Shown: positions 15,280 through 22,111 of the stretch, piece by piece
How the letters are laid out: every line of letters starts with the position of its first letter
How positions within the stretch are numbered: position 1 is the first letter of the stretch
Assembly: GCA_030149525.1 (NCBI GenBank)
Contig: JASBRJ010000135.1
Location: 1-58,509 of the forward strand
DNA from: a bacterium
GTDB lineage: Bacteria > Vulcanimicrobiota > Xenobia > Xenobiales > JADMJV01
Length of the DNA stretch: 58,509 nucleotides
Direction of reading: 5' to 3'
The notes under the pieces: model-generated
What the model saw: only the letters and a program-made list of their open reading frames with translations
What the model was told of the DNA's origin: nothing
Databases searched by the model: none
Made by a program: the position numbers and the translations under genes

Positions 15280-17094
15280 CTACATTCTGTCGACGGTCTG
15301 GATGCCCAGAAGGGCAAGACCGGTCTTCAGAACATCGGCGGTTTGTCGGCAAAGGGCCAGACGGGATTTTCGGACGTCGGGATCTTCGGCTTTAAGGACA
15401 GGGCACTCATCGTAGAATTTCATCAGGGCACTCGCCGTGGCGTACAGGTGATCGGTGAGCGCGTTCATTCGCCACTCTGAGGTGAGCGATTCCAAAGTTT
15501 CCGGAAATCGGCAAAGAGTCAGGGCGAGGCGTCGCTCTGCTTCTTCCTGAAGCAGAATCTCAGCGCCTCTGTCTTCGTCTTCGGACTCTCGAAGCATCTT
15601 GGAAAGACGAGCGTAGGCGTAGAGCAGATAGGCTGCCGTATTGCCCTCTAGAGCCAGCAACTTCTCCCAGGTGAACACATAGTCGGTCTGGCGGTTCTGG
15701 CTCAAGTCGGCGTATTTGATGGCTCCTATGCCTATTCTTTCGGCAATCTCTTGTCGGGAGAGTCCTTCAGAGGCGGCCGATTCGGGGACCTTTTCAGCCG
15801 CTCTTTCCACCGCTTCTTCCATAAGCGATGAGAGCTTGACCGTTCCACCGTCTCGGGTTTTCAGCGGCTTTCGGTCCTGACCTAAGATAGAGCCGAAGGT
15901 CACATGTTGGAGCGTTACTTCCCGGCCCTTGCTGTTGGTAGCGATCCCGGTGGCTCGAGCGGCCGCAAAGAGCATCTCAAAATGGAGTGACTGACGATTG
16001 TCGGTCACGTAAATCAGCCAGTCCGCTTCCAGGTCTTTTGCCCTATGACGCATGGCGGCAAGATCGGTGGTAGCGTAAAGAAAGGCACCGTCGGATTTTT
16101 GGATGATGAAGGGAAGAGGTTCGTCTTCGGCGTTACGGAAAGCGGGTTCGCCTTTTTCGTTCTTGAGAAAGATACAGGTAGCACCGTCGTTGACGCTCAC
16201 GGAAACGGTGCCGTCTTTATCGGCGAAGTTCTCTTTGAGTTCGGACACCACTTCCTGAAGATGGGGGTTATAAAAACTTTCCCCTTTGTCGTCGGCCTCG
16301 GAAAGGGAGATCTGAAGCCTGCCGTAGTTTTCATGAAGATGGCGGCGAGACAGAGAAACGATCCTTTCCCATAAAGCTACCGCTTCAGGATCACCCTGGT
16401 GCAGCTTCACCACCGAGTCACGGGCTTTCTTTTCAAACTCGGGGTCGGAGCCGAAAAGCTCATTAGCCGCCCGATAGTTCGACTCAATGTCGGCGAGTTC
16501 AGAATTCTCAAGCTTGTCTGGGAATCGTTGATAGAAAGCGATGAGCATGCCGAATTGCGTGCCCCAGTCGCCCAGGTGGTTCTGACGGATCACTTTGTGG
16601 CCGAGGTGCTCCATCACTTTGGCGATGGCGTCCCCCAGAATCGTGCTGCGAATATGCCCTACATGCATTTCCTTGGCGATATTCGGAGAGCTGTAATCTA
16701 CCACTACGGTTTGTCGCTGCTGGGGGGGAAGCGTTTTGGGCTGGGTGAGGTGAGTCGGCTTCAGGCGCGCAATGAGAGCGTCGTCCTTGAGGTAGAGGTT
16801 CAGGAACCCTGGTCCGGCGATTTCACACTTTTCCACAAGCTCCTGGAACAGAGGATGCTGCTGCATCTTATCAAGAACCTTCCCTGCGAGCTCTCGAGGG
16901 TTGGTTTTGAGACTCTTGGCCAGTGCCATCATGGCGTTGGACTGATAATCGCCGAATTGAGGATTCTTCGCCATGGCGATATAGGGTGGGCAATCTTCGA
17001 GGGCCAAACCGGTGGCTTGGGAGATAGACTCTCCCACAAGTTGTTCCAGGGCTTCCTTGAGATTCAGAATAGAAGACGTTGCGGTGTTGCTCAT
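15280..17094 (-). CDS. argS: Arginyl-tRNA synthetase
   Basis: This class I synthetase charges tRNA-Arg. I use the ATG at 17094 (604 residues) because the longer frame from 17196 would overlap the preceding small gene. The N-terminal add-1 domain is followed by SSPNIAKEMHVGHIRSTILGD, with HVGH as the HIGH motif, then NHLGDWGTQFGMLI. FGSILGQDRKPLKTRDGGTV is the KMSK-equivalent region, of the non-canonical form usual in ArgS. The DALR anticodon-binding domain fills the last 130 or so residues (AAYLLYAYARLSKML onward). It lies 49 bases downstream of a small same-strand gene. Confidence 0.95.
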   Translation of the reverse strand: MSNTATSSILNLKEALEQLVGESISQATGLALEDCPPYIAMAKNPQFGDYQSNAMMALAKSLKTNPRELAGKVLDKMQQHPLFQELVEKCEIAGPGFLNLYLKDDALIARLKPTHLTQPKTLPPQQRQTVVVDYSSPNIAKEMHVGHIRSTILGDAIAKVMEHLGHKVIRQNHLGDWGTQFGMLIAFYQRFPDKLENSELADIESNYRAANELFGSDPEFEKKARDSVVKLHQGDPEAVALWERIVSLSRRHLHENYGRLQISLSEADDKGESFYNPHLQEVVSELKENFADKDGTVSVSVNDGATCIFLKNEKGEPAFRNAEDEPLPFIIQKSDGAFLYATTDLAAMRHRAKDLEADWLIYVTDNRQSLHFEMLFAAARATGIATNSKGREVTLQHVTFGSILGQDRKPLKTRDGGTVKLSSLMEEAVERAAEKVPESAASEGLSRQEIAERIGIGAIKYADLSQNRQTDYVFTWEKLLALEGNTAAYLLYAYARLSKMLRESEDEDRGAEILLQEEAERRLALTLCRFPETLESLTSEWRMNALTDHLYATASALMKFYDECPVLKAEDPDVRKSRLALCRQTADVLKTGLALLGIQTVDRM

Positions 17095-17143
17095 AGGCCA
17101 CCGATTTTTGATAGGAGCGGCGAATCCTCGCTCCGTCAGGCTT

Positions 17144-17377
17144 TTAGCCGGCTTCTTCTTGCAGGAGTTTGAACAGATCTGGTCCGTACTTTTCAAACAT
17201 TTGTTCGAGGGGCACGTCTCCCTGGAAAAAAAGGTTGTCTTGGAGCAGTTCCATAGACGTTATGGCATCGAACTTTAGAACGAACGCCTGAGTACCAATT
17301 TTTTCCAAACGCAGATTGCCGAGCTCCCGTAAAGCTCTTAAAAAGGCCACAGCCTCAGCTTGTCGCAATGCGTCCAC
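17144..17377 (-). CDS. Small hypothetical protein upstream of argS
   Basis: The frame encodes 77 residues from a GTG at 17377. I do not recognise a family. It has a predicted helix-strand-strand-helix pattern with a hydrophobic C-terminal helix ending LFKLLQEEAG, and neither a signal peptide nor cysteines. It precedes argS on the same strand with a 49-base gap and is divergent from the disordered-protein gene at 17478. Codon use looks ordinary, so it is probably real, but evidence is limited to frame and context. Confidence 0.55.
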   Translation of the reverse strand: MDALRQAEAVAFLRALRELGNLRLEKIGTQAFVLKFDAITSMELLQDNLFFQGDVPLEQMFEKYGPDLFKLLQEEAG

Positions 17378-17477
17378 TTAGGTCAGATTGGAGGTCTTAA
17401 CTGAAGAACCTTTTTTTAGTCCGTATCTCTTTGCAGGCCTTCCATCGGTTCTCCGCAAAATATTTCCTCCATTAGGC

Positions 17478-18017
17478 ATGAGTGACCCATCAGGCGAGAA
17501 GTCCGAGCAGACGCCGGATCCTAGCAAAAAGGATCAGGTGAATCGTGCAAAGGAAGCCCTTCGAAGAAATCTCAACAATTTTCTCAACCCTGCTTTCCAG
17601 TTGAAACCAGGGCAAGCGCCCGACCCCAACGGCGCAGCTCAGTTACGCATGGCTCAGATGGAGTTAGCCAACAGAATGCGCCTGCAGCAGAAGGACTCCA
17701 AAGCAGAGGAAAAGGATAAGTCCAAGCCCAAAAAAGCGCCACCGCCGGGCTTCGGAGCCTCCCACGGAGTTTTTCAGCTTCAGCGTCCCAATTTTGGCCA
17801 GAGCAAAAGTCCTAAGCCGAGCGCCTCGAAGCCTAGCCCATATCAGCAAATCTTTGCCGCCGCCCATCAGACCGAAGAGGAGAAGGCAGAGGTCAAGGAA
17901 GTTCGCACCGGTGATCAAGGCGAAGAGTTTTTAGAAGTGCCGGAAGAGGCCGAATTCAAGCAGAACGAAAAGCCGAAGCGCCTGAAAGGCAAGAAGTTCC
18001 GAAATCCTAGCCTATAA
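17478..18017 (+). CDS. Disordered, Lys/Glu-rich hypothetical protein
   Basis: The 179-residue product starts at the ATG at 17478 (a TTG at 17388 would add 30 atypical residues). It is low in complexity and rich in Lys, Glu, Pro, Gln and Ser, without signal peptide or membrane segment. A short helix-prone part (about 20-75: RAKEALRRNLNNFLNP and an AQLRMAQMELANRMRLQQ stretch) is the only likely structure. The C-terminus is basic (RLKGKKFRNPSL). It could bind nucleic acid or ribosomes, which is inference only. A strong terminator follows the stop by 3 bases. Confidence 0.65.
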   Translation: MSDPSGEKSEQTPDPSKKDQVNRAKEALRRNLNNFLNPAFQLKPGQAPDPNGAAQLRMAQMELANRMRLQQKDSKAEEKDKSKPKKAPPPGFGASHGVFQLQRPNFGQSKSPKPSASKPSPYQQIFAAAHQTEEEKAEVKEVRTGDQGEEFLEVPEEAEFKQNEKPKRLKGKKFRNPSL

Positions 18018-18020
18018 AAA

Positions 18021-18050
18021 GAAAAAGAGACCTCGCCGGGTCTCTTTTTC
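18021..18050. terminator. Bidirectional intrinsic terminator
   Basis: GAAAAAGAGACC (18021-18032) pairs perfectly with GGTCTCTTTTTC (18039-18050) around a 6-base loop. The A- and T-tracts make it work in both directions between the convergent genes ending at 18017 and 18066. Confidence 0.9.
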
Positions 18051-18065
18051 TTCCACCAATCTGGG

Positions 18066-18437
18066 TTAACGGTGGGTGCAGTACTCGTTGTGAGCCCGGC
18101 ACCAGTAGGCTTGATTGTTGTTGTAGCCGTAGACCTGGTGTGTGCAGTAGCTTCTGTGAGCTCCGCACCAGACAGCCGGATTGGGCGGCGGGCAGTTGTT
18201 TTGGTAGTAACCCTGATTGTAGTACGGGCGGCGGTAGTAGCCGCGGTTGACGTAGACAGGGTAAGGGTTGCGATAGCCTGGGCCGCACCACCCGTTGCCG
18301 TTACCTACGGAGACGGTGACGCCGGGCTGATATCCCCAGCCACCGCCGTTCACGGTGAATCGTACTTGAGCCTCAACCTGCTTGGTGGAACTCACTAACA
18401 GGACGAGAAAGGTGCCTATGGCTAAAATATGGCGCAT
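18066..18437 (-). CDS. Small secreted Tyr/Asn/Gly-rich protein with paired WC-YCTH repeats
   Basis: The 123-residue precursor starts with a clear signal peptide (MRHILAIGTFLVLLVSS, probable cleavage after VEA near residue 23). The mature part is rich in Gly, Tyr, Asn and Pro, and ends in two copies of a WC(G/R)AHxxYCTH unit, with another Cys in WCGPGY and one in NNCPPP. The even number of cysteines suggests disulphides or metal binding outside the cytoplasm. I do not recognise a family. It is a lone gene sharing a bidirectional terminator with its convergent neighbour. Confidence 0.75.
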   Translation of the reverse strand: MRHILAIGTFLVLLVSSTKQVEAQVRFTVNGGGWGYQPGVTVSVGNGNGWCGPGYRNPYPVYVNRGYYRRPYYNQGYYQNNCPPPNPAVWCGAHRSYCTHQVYGYNNNQAYWCRAHNEYCTHR

Positions 18438-18562
18438 CTAAAATGACTCCAGATTGTTTAGAAAACTCAAGGAACACATAATGCCCCAGGGTCTTCATTT
18501 TACCTGTGCCTTCTTTACCTGTTATGAACGAAAAGTAAACTCATGCCGAACGCCGGCAGGCC

Positions 18563-19066
18563 TTACTCTTCGTCGTCATCTTCCTCATCGTCGTCTTCTA
18601 GAACGCTCGAGAGATGTTTGCGCAGATCGCGGGCGATGGTGGCAACCTCTTTGACCATAAGATCGAAGTGGGCGGGCTGAATGAGAGAATTGGGGCAGGC
18701 CGCTTCCACGATCAAAAGAGTTTTCTCATCCCGGTCGGCCAGGGAAATTCGAGAAAGAACCAACTCTTGACCGCTGAACTTGAGTGTCTGGCTCAGATCG
18801 AGGTTCTCGGGAGGCTTTCCAATCTCGGCTTCGACGATGACGGCGTCGGACTCTCCATAGAACGCCTCGTCGACATCGGACGTGTAGATTACGGCCGATT
18901 TGCCGTCGCGCTCGATCTTGAAGATGTCTTCATCTTCATCGTAGTTGACGCTGAGTTCACCCTTTTCCTCAGTGGTGACCCATTCTCTCCAGGAGTCGAT
19001 GATGGACCCGATGGGGTGAGAATCTGCGAATTTTTGTTGCTCTTCTTTTTCTTCGGTGGTTGCCAT
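18563..19066 (-). CDS. Acidic-tailed hypothetical protein, possibly YbjN/secretion-chaperone-like
   Basis: I use the ATG at 19066 (167 residues), since a longer frame to 19201 would overlap the ABC permease gene. After a Glu/Lys-rich start comes an alpha/beta core (about 20-150). Its strand pattern (ELSVNYDEDEDIFKIER, then AVIVEAEIG, TLLIVEAACPN) and final amphipathic helix (FDLMVKEVATIARDLRKHL) recall the YbjN/type III secretion-chaperone-like fold, but this is only a resemblance. The C-terminus is nearly all acidic (EDDDEEDDDEE). No membrane or signal segment. It follows the ABC-2 exporter genes on the same strand. Confidence 0.7.
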   Translation of the reverse strand: MATTEEKEEQQKFADSHPIGSIIDSWREWVTTEEKGELSVNYDEDEDIFKIERDGKSAVIYTSDVDEAFYGESDAVIVEAEIGKPPENLDLSQTLKFSGQELVLSRISLADRDEKTLLIVEAACPNSLIQPAHFDLMVKEVATIARDLRKHLSSVLEDDDEEDDDEE

Positions 19067-19104
19067 ATCGAGCGCTTCGCTCACGGAATAAAGAGGCCCT
19101 TTCG

Positions 19105-19884
19105 TTAACTTCTCAGTCCGTGCCCCTTTTTCATAAGGTAGAGGTTGAGAGAGAACAAAACCACCATGAAGATGCCCAGAATAACCACTCCGGTGGGCCA
19201 CGCGACATCGCTTGCTCCTGCCCCTAAAAACCCGAAGCGAAGACCGTTGACCATGTAGAGGATAGGATTGAATTTGCTGACCGTGGGCCAGATACCGGGC
19301 AGGAGTTTGATGCTGTAGAAGACGCCGCCGAAATAGGTGAGGGGAGTGAGGATGAAGGTCGGCACAATGGCGATGTCATCGAATTTTCGAGCCAACATTC
19401 CGTTGGTGAATCCGGCTGTGGCAAACGTCAGGGCTGTGAGGGCGAGAAAAAGAAAAATCAGGGGGAGTGAGTGAACGGAAAGATGGGTGAAGAAGAGAGA
19501 GACCAGAAGGACGACACATCCTACCAGGATCCCGCGAGAGGCTCCACCGACCACATAGGCGCTGATGATGAGCCAATCCGGCACCGGACTGACCAGAAGT
19601 TCTTCCACCGATCTTTGAAACTTCGAACTGAAGAACGAGCTTGCCACATTGGAAAAGGAGTTCGTGATGACCGACATCATAATGAGGCCCGGAACTATGA
19701 ACTCGATGTAGCTGAACTCTCCGATTTTTTGGATCCGTTCTCCCAGAAGAACGCCAAAAACCACGAAGTAGAGGCTCATGGTTATGGCCGGTGGTAAGAG
19801 AGTTTGGGTCCAGATCCTCATGAACCGGACCACTTCTTTTCTCACGATGGTGCAGAAGGCGACCCATTTTTGCTGACTCGTCAT
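19105..19884 (-). CDS. ABC-2 type transporter permease (YadH-like)
   Basis: The 259-residue protein has six membrane helices in the ABC-2 layout. It opens with a cytoplasmic helix (RKEVVRFMRIWTQTLLPP), then helices near 30-50, 60-80, 110-135, 140-165, 172-192 and 230-250. The segment ERIQKIGEFSYIEFIVPGL and the FQRSVEELLVSPVPDW coupling helix are typical of YadH/NodJ-like exporters. With the ATPase encoded just upstream it should form an exporter; the substrate (lipid, glycan or drug) is unknown. Start and ATPase stop overlap in ATGA at 19881-19884. Confidence 0.9.
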   Translation of the reverse strand: MTSQQKWVAFCTIVRKEVVRFMRIWTQTLLPPAITMSLYFVVFGVLLGERIQKIGEFSYIEFIVPGLIMMSVITNSFSNVASSFFSSKFQRSVEELLVSPVPDWLIISAYVVGGASRGILVGCVVLLVSLFFTHLSVHSLPLIFLFLALTALTFATAGFTNGMLARKFDDIAIVPTFILTPLTYFGGVFYSIKLLPGIWPTVSKFNPILYMVNGLRFGFLGAGASDVAWPTGVVILGIFMVVLFSLNLYLMKKGHGLRS

Positions 19885-20816
19885 GCTTTGAGGGTCTCCT
19901 TCTTGCTGCTGACCAGGTCGATGAAGAGCTCCTCGATTCGGTTCGATTTATTCCGCATGCTCTCGACCATCAGCCCCTGATGAGTGAGCTTCTCGAACAC
20001 CTGGTTGATAGTTACTCCTTTATTGACTCGAACTTCCAGTCGAGTCCCGTCCTTAAGGACACAGGGCATAGCCTCTCCCAGGTCGGGGCACTCTTGGATG
20101 GCTTGAGAAAGATCGAAGACAAGAACTTGACTTTCCAGCTTGCGGAGAAAGGTGTCGATAGGTTCGGACGTCAGGAGTCGACCCTCGTCGATGATCGCGA
20201 TATTGCGGCAAAGGTTCTCCGCCTCTTCCAGATAGTGTGTGGTGAGGATAATGGTCGTGCCTCGGCTGTTCAGGTCGATGAGGAAATCCCACAGAGACCG
20301 GCGCAATTCAATATCCAAACCCGCTGTCGGCTCGTCGAGAATGAGGAGTTTGGGTTCGTTGACCAGGGCTCTGGCGAGCATCAGGCGGCGTTTCATTCCG
20401 CCGGAGAGATTCCGTCCCGGCTGATCTCTTTTCTCCCAGAGGGACAGAGAGCGGAGCAGTTTTTCTGCTCGGGTCATGGCCACGTCTCTGGGTATGCCGT
20501 AGTATCCGGCCTGAAAAACAACCGTATTGATAACCGTTTCAAAAGCGTTGAAGTTAAACTCCTGAGGCACGACTCCAAGGCTCGCCTTGACCTGGCTCAC
20601 CTCTCGGTCGAGGTCGTGTCCGTAAACGGAGACGGTCCCGGAGGTTTTCTGGACCAATCCTGTGAGGATGCCGATAAGGGTGGATTTGCCGGCACCGTTC
20701 GGGCCCAGCAGAGCGAAGAAATCTCCGTTTTCCACTTCGAGATCGACCCCCTTGAGCGCTTCCGGTCCGTTGGCGTAGGTTTTCCGAAGGTTCGATATCT
20801 GGAGTGCTTTTTGCAT
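19881..20816 (-). CDS. ABC transporter ATP-binding protein (YadG-like)
   Basis: The nucleotide-binding domain shows Walker A (GPNGAGKST), the Q-loop (VVPQEFNF), the signature [17 protein letters not shown], Walker [13 protein letters not shown] and the switch His in [11 protein letters not shown]-terminal extension of about 80 residues (from about 225) is usual in exporter ATPases such as CcmA/YadG. I prefer the ATG at 20816 (311 residues); a GTG at 20858 would add 14 residues. It energises the permease encoded by the overlapping next gene. A palindromic mobile element ends about 90 bases upstream and may influence its promoter. Confidence 0.92.
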   Translation of the reverse strand: MQKALQISNLRKTYANGPEALKGVDLEVENGDFFALLGPNGAGKSTLIGILTGLVQKTSGTVSVYGHDLDREVSQVKASLGVVPQEFNFNAFETVINTVVFQAGYYGIPRDVAMTRAEKLLRSLSLWEKRDQPGRNLSGGMKRRLMLARALVNEPKLLILDEPTAGLDIELRRSLWDFLIDLNSRGTTIILTTHYLEEAENLCRNIAIIDEGRLLTSEPIDTFLRKLESQVLVFDLSQAIQECPDLGEAMPCVLKDGTRLEVRVNKGVTINQVFEKLTHQGLMVESMRNKSNRIEELFIDLVSSKKETLKA

Positions 20817-20906
20817 ATTTATGGTGGTTATAGTTCCCAATACTCGAGACTCAAACACCTATACTCCGGAAACGGTTCTTGAGGATGGCGTGCTTTGGCA
20901 AACCAT

Positions 20907-21071
20907 TAGTGGCCTGTCAGAAAAGTTTTGTCGGTTTGAGGCCGCCTGAGAGCGGCCGTGGGCTCACCGCTTTTTCCTCACGTGCGGCCCGGCACGCCGC
21001 AGAAAAATCGGCGAGCCCACAACCGCTCTCAGACAAACTCAACTCCAAAAAACTTCATTGACAAACCACTA
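20907..21071. mobile_element. MITE-like palindromic element, copy 1
   Basis: A 165-base element begins TAGTGGCCTGTCA and ends TGACAAACCACTA, so the ends are inverted repeats bounded by TA, as for IS630/Tc1-type insertions. Almost the whole length is an inverted repeat: CTGAGAGCGG and GTGGGCTC(A/G)CCG occur in both arms, around a centre near 20989 (CGTGCGGCCCGGCACG). There is no coding capacity. The right-hand TAG, read on the minus strand, is the stop codon of the gene at 21069-21875. Copy 2 at 21946 is about the same length with a closely similar core. Confidence 0.85.
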
Positions 21072-21875
21072 GATTTTCTGGATGGCTTGGCTCAGTCGGG
21101 AGGCTTCAAGACTGAGGTCTTTGGCAAGTTTTTCCGATTGCTCGATGGCGAAACTTCCCCGGCGACCGAGGGATTCTCGTCCGATCTTTTCGGCATCCAT
21201 ACGAAGGCTCAGGACTTTCTGTTCTTGTTCTCGGAGACCCTGAAGACGCTGTTGAGTCTCTGTGCGGGCCTCACCCAGGGCCACTATTTCCGGTCTGTCG
21301 GAGGCTGAAGGCATTTCAGATCCCGCTTGATTGAGCAAGCGCTTGGCTTCGTCAAAAGCTTTCTGGCCTCGTCGATTGAGGCTTTCCGTGCGGATTTTCT
21401 CCGCTTGGAGAAGGCTTTCCAGGGAGGAGACTCGTCGGGTGAGTATGGACGCAACGGCTTTGGAGTCCTGAGAGAAAAGCTCGCCGGCCGTTGGGCCCTG
21501 CTTCTTTGGAGGTGTGGGCGGGACGGGCTCCTGGCGGGGCGGGGCAGCGGGGGGTGGGGTCGGTGCAGACTGAGTTGCCGCTTTGAAGGCGGACACTCCC
21601 ACCCCTGAGACAAGACCGAAGGCGGCTCCGGCGGCCGCGCCGATGCCGAGAGCCAGGGCGCTGGGCAAAGAGTTCGTTCCCACCGAAACCAGATGGCCGA
21701 TGGCGGCGGCGGAGAGACCTGCCAGAGTGGAGTACCCCACCGCTCGTCCTATTTCAGCCGGGGCTTGCCGGGCAAAGGTGTCGGCGAAGCTAGGAGTCGA
21801 TTCTTCCGCCTTGGCTTGACTCTGAGGAGAAACTTTGACATTGGGGGCCGTCTGGCGGCTGCTGCTAATCATCAT
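21069..21875 (-). CDS. Gly/Ala-zipper membrane protein with duplicated coiled-coil repeat
   Basis: I do not recognise a family. Residues 1-40 are polar. Residues about 47-100 are hydrophobic and rich in Gly and Ala (LALGIGAAAGAAFGLVSG), like a glycine-zipper membrane hairpin. A Pro-rich linker (about 104-128) follows, then coiled coil to the end. Two units in the coiled coil are related: AEKIRTESLNRRGQKAFDE and AEKIGRESLGRRGSFAIEQ, about 60 residues apart. No cleavable signal peptide. The gene lies between two copies of a palindromic element, and its TAG stop is supplied by copy 1; the pre-insertion site would have read TAA at the same place. Confidence 0.75.
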   Translation of the reverse strand: MMISSSRQTAPNVKVSPQSQAKAEESTPSFADTFARQAPAEIGRAVGYSTLAGLSAAAIGHLVSVGTNSLPSALALGIGAAAGAAFGLVSGVGVSAFKAATQSAPTPPPAAPPRQEPVPPTPPKKQGPTAGELFSQDSKAVASILTRRVSSLESLLQAEKIRTESLNRRGQKAFDEAKRLLNQAGSEMPSASDRPEIVALGEARTETQQRLQGLREQEQKVLSLRMDAEKIGRESLGRRGSFAIEQSEKLAKDLSLEASRLSQAIQKI

Positions 21876-21945
21876 AACGTCGACAGCCTAAACTTTGCGG
21901 GGTTGTCAGGAATTAAAAGAATGTAAACGTCTTGAAATCAGGCTC

Positions 21946-22111
21946 TAGTGGTCTGTCACGTAAAGATTTTGGGCCGAGACCGCCCCAGAGGCGGCCGTAG
22001 CCTCACCGATTTTTCCTCACGTGCGGCCAGGCACGCCGCGGAAAAACCGGTGAGGCCACAACCACCTCTGGAACGCCCTCGAATCCAAAATCTTTATGTG
22101 ACAAACCACTA
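21946..22111. mobile_element. MITE-like palindromic element, copy 2
   Basis: A 166-base element begins TAGTGGTCTGTCACGTAAAG and ends with the inverted equivalent (CTTTATGTGACAAACCACTA), with near-perfect terminal repeats of about 27 bases (including AAAGATTTTGG). The interior again folds on itself (CCAGAG, then GG(C/T)GG and CCTCACCG in both arms). It is related to copy 1 through the shared core TTTTTCCTCACGTGCGGCC. It has no coding capacity. Its right TAG is the stop codon of hrpB, so it also forms the 3' hairpin of that transcript. Confidence 0.87.

Noticed and set aside
16399-17172. 257-codon plus-strand frame over argS
   Set aside because: The argS motifs lie on the minus strand in the same stretch; this frame has no recognisable features.
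19980-20882. 300-codon plus-strand frame over the ABC ATPase gene
   Set aside because: Walker A, signature and Walker B motifs are all on the minus strand; the plus-strand frame is a shadow.
20907-22111. Composite transposon formed by the two palindromic elements
   Set aside because: The elements carry no transposase, the gene between them has no cargo-like function, and each shows its own TA insertion in a stop codon, so two independent insertions are more likely.
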